From Micromonospora nigra (GTDB lineage Bacteria; Actinomycetota; Actinomycetes; Mycobacteriales; Micromonosporaceae), in assembly GCF_900091585.1 (NCBI RefSeq), contig NZ_FMHT01000003.1:2093501-2157500 (forward strand): DNA of 64,000 nt, read 5' to 3'. This document shows, one piece after another, positions 32,598-41,492 of the stretch. Within the stretch, counting starts at the first letter, position 1. Every line of letters begins with the position of its first letter. A model generated the notes under the pieces. The model saw nothing but the letters and a program-made list of their open reading frames with translations, was not told the DNA's origin and searched no databases. A program made the translations under genes and the position numbers.

Positions 32598-35500
32598 CGG
32601 CTCGTCTCCTTGGTCGAGGTGCTGTTCTGGTCCGCGCCGGCCGACCGACCGCGCTGGACGCCACGGTGGTAGGCCGACAGCAGTCCGCGTACTTCGTCGG
32701 GCGTGCGCCGGCTGCGCTCCCGCCCGCTGCGGTTCTCGATGCCACCGGGCACGAGCTGCGCCTGCGGCACCCGCTTGGGCAGACCCGACCGGGTGGTCCC
32801 GCCGGCCTCAGGTTCGGCGGCCCGGCTGGCCCGGGACCAGCCGTCGTCCGCCGCGGTGCGCCACGCCTCGGAGTCGGCCGCGGGGGCCTCCGCCCCGGGG
32901 GGCGGGGCGGCCGGGGCCGGCGCGGCGCGCGGCGGGGTCGGAGCGGCGGGCGGCGGGGTCGGGGCGGCGGGCGGCGGGGTCGGGGCGGCGGGCGGCGGGG
33001 TCTGTGCCGCCGCCGGCGGGCTGTACGAGGGCGGCGGCGGCTGGGTCACCCCGGTCGACCCGCCCGGCGTCCGCGTGGGCAGCGGTGGTCCTCCCGCGCT
33101 CGGGCGGGCACCGGCGGCGGCCCCGACCTGCTGACCCGCGGCCGGCTGGTCGAAGTCGGGACGGCTGAAGATGGCCGTGGCGTCGTTGCCGTGCGAGCGG
33201 AACCAGACCGCTTCCATCTCCCGGAAGATCGGCGCCTCGGCCTGCGGTGCGGGTCGCGGCGTGATCGGCGGGGTGGAGGTCACCGGCCCGGTGGCGGCCA
33301 GGCTCGCCCCCAGGCCGCCACCGGCGGGCCAGCCGTTGGCGACCGGGCCGGGGCTGGTGGCATTGCCGCCAGCCAGTGGACCGGCGGTGCCGGAACTCGC
33401 CGTGCTGGCCGGCGCACCCGCCCGGGCGAGCGGCCCCGCCGTGGCGGCCGGTGATCCGGCGACCGGACCCAGGGGCAGCGACGGGGCCGGCTCTGCGGCC
33501 TCGGTGCCGGGAGTGCGCCGGGGCAGCGGGGGCAGGGTGGGGTTGGCGACGGTCGGCCCGCCGGTGAACAGCGCGTTCGACGACGGCTGCCCCGACCCGA
33601 GGCCGCCGGCCTGGACGGTGCTCCTGCTGTCCCGCGCCTGCTCGGATGCCTGCCAGGGGGCGGGAGAGTCGGCGTCGGTGCGCCAGCGGTCGGTGAGTGT
33701 GGCGGTGCCGGTGCGGCCCGCTCCGGGGGACTGGTCACCGAGGCTCGCCGGGGCCATCGAGGGCTGCTCGACGGCCAGCGGCTGGCGGGGCCGGTTGACC
33801 GCCTGGTCACGGCCGCCGCGCAGGCTGGGCAGCACCACCGTGGCGGCGGGCAACGTCACCTGCGCCACCGTTCCGCCCTCGACGTTGCGGCGCAGTTCCA
33901 CCCGGATGCTGTACCGGGCGGCCAGCCGGCTGACCACGGCCAAGCCCATCAGCCGGAACGCCGCCACGTCGACGGTCGCCGACGCGGCCAGCCGCCGGTT
34001 GAGCGAGTCGAGCTGATCGTCGGTGAGGCCGAGACCCCGGTCCTCGATCTGGATCAGCACGTAGTCGCGGATGCGCCGCCCGTCGGCCACCACGGTGGTG
34101 TTCGGCGGCGAGAAGCGGGTGGCGTTGTCGAGCAGCTCGGCGACCAGCCGGACGACGTCGTTGACAGCGTGGGCGGCGACCGACACGTCGGTGTCGACCG
34201 TGCCGAACTCGATCCGGTTGTAGAGCTCCACCTCGGACTGGGCGGCTCGCAGCACGTCCACCAGCAGGGCGTCGTCGCGCCGCGGCACGGCCGAGTCGGC
34301 CCCGGCGAGGACCAGCAGGTTCTCGTCGTTGCGGCGCATCCGGGTGGCGAGGTGGTCGAGTTCGAACAGCTGGGCGAGCCGCTTCGGGTCCTCCTCGCCA
34401 CGCTCGATCGCGTCCAGCTCGCCGATCATCCGGTCGACCAGGTTCTGACTGCGGCGGGCCAGGTTGAGGAACATCGCCGAGACGCTGGTCCGCAGCGCGG
34501 CCTGCTCGGCGGCGACCCGGACGGCCTCCCGGTGCACCACGTTGAAGGCGAGCGCGACCTGGCCGACCTCGTCGCGGTTGACGAGCTTGATCGGGTCCCG
34601 GACCTCGCGGACGATCTCGTCCACCCCGCCCTCGCCGACGCTGCCCATGTTCTGCAGCCGGCGCACGGCCTCGGGCAGCTCGTGGTTGGCCACCGACAGG
34701 GCGCCCTCCCGCAGGCGGCGCAGCGAGTGGTTGAGCGAGCGGGCCAGCACCACGGCCAGCGTCACGGCGATCACGAGGGTGAGCAGCACCAGGATCGACT
34801 CGACCACGGCCTGCTGGATGACGTTCGACTGGGCCTCGTCGGCCTGGATGAGGAGCTGGTCCTGCAACTGGATCTCGGCCCACCGCATCAGGTCGTGCAC
34901 GGCCCCGATGGCCGCCCGGGCGTCCTGCACGTCCACCAGCGGACGTTGCCCGACCGAGCGGGTGATGTCGGTGGCCACCCGGTCGGCCAGGGTCACCGCG
35001 TCACCGGCCACGGTGCCGTTCACCAGCGCCCGCTGGTCGGGGTCGGCCGACAGCGAGAAGGCCAGCAGCGCCTCCTGCTGGCTGGTGAGTGTGGCCACGA
35101 AGGAGGAGAACTGCTCGTCGTCGAGCCGGCCGGCGCTCAGCGCGGTGAAGACGACCGACTCCTCCTCGGCGACGGCGGCCTTCGCGCGGGCGAATGCGGC
35201 GACCGCCCGCCGGCTGTCGGCGAGGCGCTCGTCACCGGGCAGCTGGGCCAGGCCGTCGCCGTAGGCGACCAGGTCGGACAGCACCACGCCGTAGCGCAGC
35301 GCGGCCTCGGCGACGGCCATCTGCTGCCGGTCGAGCACCTTCTGCCGGATGCCGTCCAGGGCGTCCAGGTGGCCGTCGATGGCGGCGAGCCGGTCACGGA
35401 CCGCTTCGGGCACCTCGCCGATCTGGGCCCGCTCGGCGCGGTACGCGTCCACCCGCTCCTGCGTCCGGCGGACCCGCAGGTTGTAGGTGTCGGCCTGCTG

Positions 35501-35791
35501 GTTCGGCGCGGCCAGGAAGGCCGAGGCCGCCATCCGCTCGGCGTGCAGGTCCTGTGCCAGCGCGGAGATGTCGACGGACAAGGCGGTCAGCGTGCGGGCA
35601 CGGCTGGCGTCGACGGCGCCCTCACCGACGCTGATCAGTCGGACGGTCGCCAGCGCGATCACCGCTGCGACGGGGACGACCAGGATCAGCGCGAGCTTCG
35701 ACCGGATCCGGGCGTCACGCAGCCGGGGCAACCGGCGGCGGGCGGATCGTTCGTCGCCACTCGCGGGCAGGGTCGTCGGTACGGTGCTCAC
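32594..35791 (-). CDS. cvnA: Conservon sensor histidine-kinase-like protein (CvnA type) with NIT-like region
   Basis: 1065 residues from GTG 35791, with GGAGG seven bases upstream. Membrane helix about 34-55; extracytoplasmic helical region about 60-320, which has the length and pattern of a NIT (nitrate/nitrite-sensing) domain; second helix about 327-352 (ILVLLTLVIAVTLAVVLA); HAMP-like stretch to about 430; ATPase domain about 520-640 with ELLDNATRFSPPN (N box) and MGLAVVSRLAARY. The last 400 residues are proline/alanine/glycine-rich and probably disordered, including a 7-residue repeat. It overlaps the roadblock gene. Its location beside the nitrate operon makes a nitrogen signal plausible, but that is an inference. 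Confidence 0.9.
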   Translation of the reverse strand: MSTVPTTLPASGDERSARRRLPRLRDARIRSKLALILVVPVAAVIALATVRLISVGEGAVDASRARTLTALSVDISALAQDLHAERMAASAFLAAPNQQADTYNLRVRRTQERVDAYRAERAQIGEVPEAVRDRLAAIDGHLDALDGIRQKVLDRQQMAVAEAALRYGVVLSDLVAYGDGLAQLPGDERLADSRRAVAAFARAKAAVAEEESVVFTALSAGRLDDEQFSSFVATLTSQQEALLAFSLSADPDQRALVNGTVAGDAVTLADRVATDITRSVGQRPLVDVQDARAAIGAVHDLMRWAEIQLQDQLLIQADEAQSNVIQQAVVESILVLLTLVIAVTLAVVLARSLNHSLRRLREGALSVANHELPEAVRRLQNMGSVGEGGVDEIVREVRDPIKLVNRDEVGQVALAFNVVHREAVRVAAEQAALRTSVSAMFLNLARRSQNLVDRMIGELDAIERGEEDPKRLAQLFELDHLATRMRRNDENLLVLAGADSAVPRRDDALLVDVLRAAQSEVELYNRIEFGTVDTDVSVAAHAVNDVVRLVAELLDNATRFSPPNTTVVADGRRIRDYVLIQIEDRGLGLTDDQLDSLNRRLAASATVDVAAFRLMGLAVVSRLAARYSIRVELRRNVEGGTVAQVTLPAATVVLPSLRGGRDQAVNRPRQPLAVEQPSMAPASLGDQSPGAGRTGTATLTDRWRTDADSPAPWQASEQARDSRSTVQAGGLGSGQPSSNALFTGGPTVANPTLPPLPRRTPGTEAAEPAPSLPLGPVAGSPAATAGPLARAGAPASTASSGTAGPLAGGNATSPGPVANGWPAGGGLGASLAATGPVTSTPPITPRPAPQAEAPIFREMEAVWFRSHGNDATAIFSRPDFDQPAAGQQVGAAAGARPSAGGPPLPTRTPGGSTGVTQPPPPSYSPPAAAQTPPPAAPTPPPAAPTPPPAAPTPPRAAPAPAAPPPGAEAPAADSEAWRTAADDGWSRASRAAEPEAGGTTRSGLPKRVPQAQLVPGGIENRSGRERSRRTPDEVRGLLSAYHRGVQRGRSAGADQNSTSTKETSR
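32922..33002. repeat. 21-bp tandem repeat in the conservon kinase tail
   Basis: About four 21-bp units (one divergent) following GCGGCGGGCGGCGGGGTCGG. They encode PPPAAPT-type heptads on the minus strand and keep the reading frame. Confidence 0.85.
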
Positions 35792-36238
35792 GACATCGCC
35801 TCCGTCGTTTTCTCCACGCCTGCCCCGTCGACCCCTGCCGGACCAGACGGCCGGCGCCACGCGCGGCACGGCCGCGATTTCATCAGACGAGATGCGGTTT
35901 GGGAAGCCGCAGTGAGGCAGAAAACGGTTGGACGACACGCAACCCGTGTTCCGGTCACCTAATACCTACATTTCCCGAGGGCCCTGAACAGGGCATCTAA
36001 CTCCAGAGTGGTCGCTCGTGTCGCCACCGTGAGCGTTTGAAAACATTGGGTTACCCCAGCATGTGGGATCGTCGTCCCGAAACGCTTCGGCGCATCCGCG
36101 CTTGACCACAGCGCGCGGCATTGGCAAGGTTTTGCAGGCTTCGCGCACACCGTACGCGAAACCCGCCCGTCTCTCCACTGAGGACGGACGGGACCGCGGT
36201 GACCGGGCCCCATCCGCGCCCGCTCCTGGAGGACTGAG
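35792..36238. other. 447-bp divergent intergenic region, lower GC
   Basis: This gap separates the divergent conservon and lipoprotein genes. The stretch from about 35930 to 36170 is clearly richer in A and T than its surroundings (for example TAATACCTACATTTCCC and TTTGAAAACATTGGGTTACC). It should hold promoters for both sides. I could not identify a convincing -35/-10 pair or a known operator, and no open frame looks coding. Confidence 0.5.
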
Positions 36239-37420
36239 TTGAGCCCCATCCGCTCCGCGACCGCCAAGGCACTCGCCTCGGCCGTCTTGGCCACCTCACT
36301 CGCCGGCTGCCAGTTCGGCTCGGCGGAGCAGGACACGAGCCCCATCGTCATCGGCGCCGACCTCGAACTGTCCGGTGCCGCCGCGCCGGCCGGCAAGGCC
36401 CACCGGCAGGCCCTGGAACTGAAGGTCGAACAACTGAACTCCTCCGGCGCGCTCGGCGGCCGGCGCGTCGAACTTCGGGTGAAGGACAACCGTTCCGACG
36501 CGAGCGAGTCGCTGCGCAACATCGCCGACTTCGGCGACGATTCCACAGTCAGTGCCATCATCATGGGCGGCTGCAACGAATGTGCTATCGGCTCGGTACT
36601 GACGGTGAGCGAAAAGAAGGTGCCCACCATCGCGCTCGCCTCCTCCAGCGCGATCACCAACCCCGTCGCCGAGCGCCGGTACATGTTCAAGCTCGCCCCG
36701 AACGCCACCGACAGCGCCGCCGCCCTCACCGTCGAACTGCGCCGCAGGCAGGTGACCGAGGTCGGCGTGCTACGCAGCGACGACACCTACGGCCAGGAAG
36801 GGCTGGCCGCCCTGCGCAGCGAGTTCGCGAAGGCCGGGATCACCCTGGTCCGCGAGGAGCCGGTACGCGCCACCGACACCGACGTCACCGCCCGCGTCGG
36901 CGCGTTGACCGGCCCCGGACCGGACGCCCTGGTGTTGTGGACCCCTCCGGAGCAGGCGCTGCTGGCCGCCACCGCCGCCCAGCAGGCCGACTTCGACGGG
37001 TTGCTGTTCTTCGACGCCTCGGCCGCCGGTGAGCTGTTCCTCGGCTCCTCCGCCCGTGCCGTCGAGCGGGCCACCCTCGTCTACACCCAGACGATGGTCA
37101 TCGACGACGTGATCGCCACGACCCCGGCCAAGGCCGCCCGACGACAGTGGTTCCAGGACTACACCGCCCGCTTCGGCGGCTACCACGGCTCGTCGTCGTT
37201 CGCCGCCGACGCCGTACAGCTGATCGCGGACGCCGAACTGCGCTCCGGCGGACCGGCCGGTCAGGTCGACCGCGACGGCATCCGCGACCTGCTGGAGACG
37301 TCCCAGATGGACGGGCTGTCCGGTCCGATCCGGATGACGCCGGACAACCACTCCGGCCTCATGCCGCAGGCACTCACCACCCTCGTCGCCCGCAACGGCC
37401 GCTGGCGGCTGGCCGGCTGA
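36239..37420 (+). CDS. ABC-type branched-chain amino acid/amide-like binding lipoprotein
   Basis: 393 residues from a TTG start at 36239, chosen because GGAGG lies six bases upstream and the signal peptide then fits. The lipobox is SLAGC (Cys about 23). The mature protein opens IVIGADLELSGAAAPAGKAH, the ANF/Peripla_BP_6 fold, with YMFKLAPNATDSAAAL and DTYGQEGLAALRSEF further on. No permease or ATPase genes of that class are adjacent. It may therefore act as a sensor partner, perhaps of the divergent conservon. Ligand unknown. Confidence 0.85.
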   Translation: MSPIRSATAKALASAVLATSLAGCQFGSAEQDTSPIVIGADLELSGAAAPAGKAHRQALELKVEQLNSSGALGGRRVELRVKDNRSDASESLRNIADFGDDSTVSAIIMGGCNECAIGSVLTVSEKKVPTIALASSSAITNPVAERRYMFKLAPNATDSAAALTVELRRRQVTEVGVLRSDDTYGQEGLAALRSEFAKAGITLVREEPVRATDTDVTARVGALTGPGPDALVLWTPPEQALLAATAAQQADFDGLLFFDASAAGELFLGSSARAVERATLVYTQTMVIDDVIATTPAKAARRQWFQDYTARFGGYHGSSSFAADAVQLIADAELRSGGPAGQVDRDGIRDLLETSQMDGLSGPIRMTPDNHSGLMPQALTTLVARNGRWRLAG

Positions 37421-37477
37421 CGCCGACGGGCCGGGTGCGGCGGGTCGTTCCCCCGCGCCGCACCCGGCCCGTCGGCG
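37421..37477. terminator. 22-bp perfect bidirectional terminator hairpin
   Basis: 37421-37442 and 37456-37477 are perfect inverted copies of 22 bp around a 13-nt loop. They fill the gap between the convergent lipoprotein and permease genes, starting right after one stop and ending next to the other. No U-tract on either strand. Confidence 0.85.
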
Positions 37478-37479
37478 GA

Positions 37480-38340
37480 TCACCGGCTGGTGGTCTCCCG
37501 CACCCAGGGCAGGGCGACGCGTTCGACGAGCACCAGGGCGGCGTAGAGCAGGATGCTGACCAGGGCGACCAGGATGATCGCCGCCCACGCGGTGGCGGTG
37601 TCGCCGATGCCCGCGTACTGCTGGATCACGTAGCCCAGGCCACGCTCGCCGGCCTGGAACTCGCCGATCACCGCGCCGATGGCGGCCAGCGGCATGGCGA
37701 CCTTGAGCCCGACGAAGATCTGCGGCAGCGCGGCCGGGAAGCGCACCTTGCGGAAGGCCTGCCACCGCGAGGCGTGCCAGGATCGCACCAGCTCCGCCAG
37801 GTCCGCCGGGGTGGTGGTCAGCCCGGTGGCGGTAGCCAGCACGATCGGGAAGAAGCAGAGCAGGAAGACCATCGTCAGGATCGGCTTCTGCCCCCAGCCG
37901 AGCGCCACCACCAGCAGCGGCCCGAGCGTGATCTTCGGGACGGCGTTGACCGCCACCAGCAGCGGGGTGAACATCCGCTCCACCGTCCGCGACGCGGCCA
38001 GCGACAGGCCGAGCAGCACCCCCGCGACGGCCGAGAGCGCGAACCCGAACAGGATCTCGCCGGTGGTGGTGGCGGTGTGCTCCAACAGGCGGGCGGGCTG
38101 CTCGACGAACGCCGCCAGCACTCCGCCGGGCGGCGGCAGGGCGGCCGGGTGGACCAGCTCCAACCGGGCCACCAGCCACCAGACGCCGAGGGCCACCAGC
38201 AGGCCGACCGAGGGCAGCAGCGTCGCGGTCGCACCGTCGACCGCTCCCCCGGCAACCCACCGAACGCCACCCGCCGGCCCCGCCCGGGTGCCGGGCGCGG
38301 CGGTGTCCGCCTGCGGGTCGCGGGTGCGGACATCGGTCAT
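37480..38340 (-). CDS. ABC transporter permease, SsuC/TauC-like
   Basis: 286 residues from ATG 38340 with AGGAGGACC upstream. Six or so membrane helices. The coupling EAA-like loop is SWHASRWQAFRKVRFPAALPQIFVG, and AIGAVIGEFQAGERGLGYVI is typical of the sulfonate/nitrate/taurine permease group. Works with the binding protein just upstream and the ATPase on the opposite strand at 39.75 kb. A hairpin lies between it and the binding-protein gene. Confidence 0.88.
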   Translation of the reverse strand: MTDVRTRDPQADTAAPGTRAGPAGGVRWVAGGAVDGATATLLPSVGLLVALGVWWLVARLELVHPAALPPPGGVLAAFVEQPARLLEHTATTTGEILFGFALSAVAGVLLGLSLAASRTVERMFTPLLVAVNAVPKITLGPLLVVALGWGQKPILTMVFLLCFFPIVLATATGLTTTPADLAELVRSWHASRWQAFRKVRFPAALPQIFVGLKVAMPLAAIGAVIGEFQAGERGLGYVIQQYAGIGDTATAWAAIILVALVSILLYAALVLVERVALPWVRETTSR

Positions 38341-38382
38341 CTGGTCCTCCTGCGGATCGGGCGGCGCTGCGGCCGGAAAAGA

Positions 38383-38430
38383 CCCCGGGGGTACGTCGCA
38401 CCGGGCGCGCCGGTGTGCGTACCCCCGGGG
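38383..38430 (-). terminator. Hairpin between binding-protein and permease genes
   Basis: CCCCGGGGGTACG (38383-38395) and CGTACCCCCGGGG (38418-38430) are perfect inverted copies, with partial pairing inside the loop. It lies downstream of the binding-protein gene and upstream of the permease on the same strand. Partial termination or 3'-end protection there would give more binding protein than permease. Confidence 0.7.
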
Positions 38431-38452
38431 TGGGAAGCGGGTCGTCGGGCGG

Positions 38453-39478
38453 TCAGGCCTTCGGCGCGAGGTCGAAGTCGATGATCTGCTCGGGGTTGAT
38501 GTTCTCCTTGAGCGCGCCGGCGCCCTGCAGGATCGCGATGGTCTTCGCGACCCGGCCACTGTCCAGGGTGCCCAGGACGGTGCCGGTGTTGCCGGACCGG
38601 ACGTAGCCCGCCATCAGCTGGAGCTCGGCGGCGGCGGCGGCGGTGATGGTGGCGTCCACGTTCTTCTTCAGGATCTCGGCGGCCTCCTGCGGGTTGGCCA
38701 GCGCGTACTCCAGGCCCTTGAGCAGCGCCCCGGAGAACCGCTTGACCATCTCCGGCTTCTCCTTCGCGATCTGCGCGGAGGTGATCAGCACGTTGCCGTA
38801 GAGGTCCTGCATCACGTTGCTGTACGGCAGCATGACGGCCTTCTTCTTGGTGACCGACTCGATGGTCGGCTGGCCCACCACGAACTGGCCGATGCCGTCG
38901 ACCTTGCCGCCGGCCAGGGTCCCCATCAGCGTCTGCGGCGCACCGTTGACCCAGGTCACCTTGGTGTGGTCGATGCCGGCCATCCGCGCGTACGTCGGGA
39001 AGAGGTTGCGGACCACCGACCCGGGGGCGTCGGCGAGCGTCTTGCCCTCCAGGTCCTTCGGGGTGGCGATCTGCTTGTCCTCGGTGGTGGCGATGGCGGC
39101 CATGGTGCGCTGCTGGATCGCGGCGACCGCGACGAAGTCCTTGGCCTGGCCGTTGCCGAACTGGAGCAGGCCGCCGGTGAGGTCGATGGGCCCGAACTGG
39201 GCCTGCCCGCCGACGATGGTCTGGATGACCCCGCCGGTGCCCTGCCCGGGCTTGATCTCGACGTCGAAGCCCGCGTCCTTGAAGTAACCCTTCTCCTTCG
39301 CCACCCAGGCGTACGAGTCACGGCCGAAGTTGCCGAACGAAGTGAGGTACGTCACCTTCTCCAGTGCGCCGCCCTCACCGCCCTTGGCTTCCTCGGCGTC
39401 CGAGCCCGTGCAGGCGGAGACCAGGGTGAGGGCCGTGGCGAGCGCGGCCGCGGCGACCGTGCGGGTCAGCCTTCTCAT
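38453..39478 (-). CDS. ABC transporter substrate-binding lipoprotein, NMT1/SsuA-like
   Basis: 341 residues. Signal peptide MRRLTRTVAAAALATALTLV followed by lipobox VSAC (Cys about 23). The mature part has the NMT1/THI5-like pattern: TYLTSFGNFGRDSYAWVAKE, KGYFKDAGFDVEIKPG, ATPKDLEGKTLADAPGS and FVVGQPTIES. This family binds sulfonates, nitrate-like ions, aromatic acids or thiamine precursors; the sequence does not decide. The thiamine operon 5 kb away makes a pyrimidine precursor one option. Confidence 0.88.
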   Translation of the reverse strand: MRRLTRTVAAAALATALTLVSACTGSDAEEAKGGEGGALEKVTYLTSFGNFGRDSYAWVAKEKGYFKDAGFDVEIKPGQGTGGVIQTIVGGQAQFGPIDLTGGLLQFGNGQAKDFVAVAAIQQRTMAAIATTEDKQIATPKDLEGKTLADAPGSVVRNLFPTYARMAGIDHTKVTWVNGAPQTLMGTLAGGKVDGIGQFVVGQPTIESVTKKKAVMLPYSNVMQDLYGNVLITSAQIAKEKPEMVKRFSGALLKGLEYALANPQEAAEILKKNVDATITAAAAAELQLMAGYVRSGNTGTVLGTLDSGRVAKTIAILQGAGALKENINPEQIIDFDLAPKA

Positions 39479-39753
39479 TCAGTACACCTTGTCCTTTCCA
39501 ACCGGGGCACAGCGGCCACCGGAGGGGGGTTGTCGGGCGGCGCCGTGCAGCCGGGGGGAGGCCGACACCACCGTCGTGAGGGGACTCTTCGCGGACACAG
39601 GGTACGAGAACCCCCCCTTTGCGACACCAGCCACTCCGGGTTTCGAAACGGATACAAGGCGAAGTCGACCCCGGACGGTGCGATGGGGACACCGGGCAGA
39701 TAACCTGATCCGATCCTGTCCCCTGACCGTCGACTCAGCGGAGGCCGCCCGAC

Positions 39754-40539
39754 ATGATTCGCCTGTCCGGGGTGTCCCGCACCTTCGACGGCCGAGCCGG
39801 CCGGGTCGAGGCCCTGCGCGGCATCGACCTGGAGGTCGCCGAGGGCGAGTTCGTCGCGGTCCTCGGCCGCTCCGGCTGTGGCAAGTCCACTCTGCTGCGG
39901 CTGGTCGCCGGCCTGATTCCGGTCACCTCCGGCGAGCTCACCGTGGCCGGCGACCCGGTCACCCGTCCGCGCCGCGACGTCGCGATGCTGTTCCAGCGGC
40001 CCGCCCTGCTGCCCTGGCGCACCGTCCTCGACAACGTGCTCCTGCCCGTCGAGATCTTCGGCTGGAAGAAGGCCGAGTACCGGCAGCGGGCCCGCGAGCT
40101 GCTCGAGGTCGCCGGTCTCGCCGGCTTCGAGAAGCGCCTCCCGCACGAGCTGTCCGGCGGCATGCAGCAGCGGGTGTCGCTGTGCCGGTCCCTGGTCGGC
40201 TCGCCCCGGGTCATGCTGATGGACGAGCCCTTCTCCGCGCTGGACGCGCTCACCCGCGAGGAACTCGCCGGCGAGCTGCAACGCATCCACATGACCAACC
40301 GGCCCACCGTCGTGTTCGTCACCCACTCCATCGACGAGGCCGTCCTGCTGGCCGACCGGGTGGTGGTGCTCAGCCCGCGCCCCGGCCGGGTCCGCAGGAT
40401 CGTCGACGTGACCGTCCCCCGCCCGCGCACCCTCGGCCGCAACGCACACCTCGCCGACGTCGCCCGGATCAGCGCCGACCTGCACGAACTGCTGATGGAA
40501 CGCGAGATGTCGGCGCCGGCCGGAACGGAGGGGCGATGA
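39754..40539 (+). CDS. ABC transporter ATPase, SsuB/TauB-like
   Basis: 261 residues, ATG with GGAGG eight bases upstream. Walker A GRSGCGKST (38-46), Q-loop LFQRPALLPW, signature ELSGGMQQRV, Walker B VMLMDEPFSALD and switch FVTHSIDEAVLLADRV are all intact. It is divergent from the binding-protein gene across 275 bp and must serve that permease. It heads a three-gene overlapping operon with an LLM oxidoreductase and a cupin. The 275-bp gap has no recognisable riboswitch. Confidence 0.92.
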   Translation: MIRLSGVSRTFDGRAGRVEALRGIDLEVAEGEFVAVLGRSGCGKSTLLRLVAGLIPVTSGELTVAGDPVTRPRRDVAMLFQRPALLPWRTVLDNVLLPVEIFGWKKAEYRQRARELLEVAGLAGFEKRLPHELSGGMQQRVSLCRSLVGSPRVMLMDEPFSALDALTREELAGELQRIHMTNRPTVVFVTHSIDEAVLLADRVVVLSPRPGRVRRIVDVTVPRPRTLGRNAHLADVARISADLHELLMEREMSAPAGTEGR

Positions 40540-41492
40540 GCATGCGGGTGTGCGTCTTCATCGAGCCGCACCGCGGCGCCAGCTACGACGACCAGCTCCG
40601 GTTCGCCCGGCTGGCCGAGGCGGGCGGCTTCGAGGGTTTCCTCCGCGCCGACCACTACCAGGCGATGGGCGACGAACCGGCACTGCCCGGTCCCACCGAC
40701 GCCTGGCTCACCCTGGCCGCGCTCGCCCGGGAGACCAACCGGATCCGGCTCGGCACCCTGGTCAGTTCCGCCACGTTCCGGCTGCCCGGCCCGCTCGCGG
40801 TCATGGTGGCCCAGGTCGACCAGATGAGCGGCGGGCGGGTCGAGCTGGGCATCGGCGCCGGCTGGTACGCCCGCGAACACACCTCCTACGGCATCCCCTT
40901 CCCCGCGGTCGGGGAGCGCTTCGACCGGCTCGCCGAGCAACTGGCGATCGTCACCGGGCTGTGGCGGACCCCGTCGGGCGAGACGTTCAGCTTCACCGGC
41001 GACCACTACCGGCTCACCGACGCCCCCGCGCTGCCGAAGCCGGTGCAGACCCCCGGCCCGCCGGTCATCGTGGGCGGACGCGGCCCCAAGCGCACGCCCG
41101 AACTCGCCGCCCGGTACGCCGACGAGTTCAACATGCCGTTCAAGAGCGTCGAGGAGACCGCCGAGGCGTACGACCGGGTACGGGAGGCCTGTGACCGCGT
41201 CGGCCGGGCGGAGTCCGGGCGTGCGCCGCTGGTCCTCTCCGCCGGAATCGTGGTCGCGATCGGGCGTACCGACGCGGAGTCCCGCCGCCGGGCCGCCCCG
41301 CTGCACGTCAAGAGCGCCCTGCCGCCGGAGGACCCGGTGGTGGGCTCACCCGCGCAGCTCGTCGACCGGATCGGCGAGTTCGCCGCGATCGGCGCGAGCC
41401 GGGTACATCTGCGCCTGATCGACCTCGACGACCTGGACCACCTGGAGCTGATCGCGGCCGAGGTGCTTCCCCGACTGGACGGAACCCGATGA
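40536..41492 (+). CDS. LLM-class flavin/F420-dependent oxidoreductase
   Basis: 318 residues, ATGA overlap with the ATPase gene. TIM-barrel luciferase-like family: LAEAGGFEGFLRADHYQAMG, IRLGTLVSSATFRLPGPLAV, MSGGRVELGIGAGWYAREH and FDRLAEQLAIVTGLW are characteristic, with VIVGGRGPKRTPELAARYAD near 185. Such enzymes use FMNH2 or F420. Together with an SsuABC-like transporter this recalls desulfonation or other oxidative scavenging, but the substrate is not known. Confidence 0.88.
   Translation: MSMRVCVFIEPHRGASYDDQLRFARLAEAGGFEGFLRADHYQAMGDEPALPGPTDAWLTLAALARETNRIRLGTLVSSATFRLPGPLAVMVAQVDQMSGGRVELGIGAGWYAREHTSYGIPFPAVGERFDRLAEQLAIVTGLWRTPSGETFSFTGDHYRLTDAPALPKPVQTPGPPVIVGGRGPKRTPELAARYADEFNMPFKSVEETAEAYDRVREACDRVGRAESGRAPLVLSAGIVVAIGRTDAESRRRAAPLHVKSALPPEDPVVGSPAQLVDRIGEFAAIGASRVHLRLIDLDDLDHLELIAAEVLPRLDGTR

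Noticed and set aside
34169..35962. 597-codon plus-strand frame opposite the conservon kinase
   Set aside because: Antisense shadow of the kinase gene; histidine/glutamine-rich low-complexity translation with no recognisable domain.
39702..39712. Possible second TPP riboswitch (AACCTGATCCG before the ABC ATPase gene)
   Set aside because: The CTGAGA element and the paired arms are missing, and the sequence after it does not follow the GGTAATnCC consensus.
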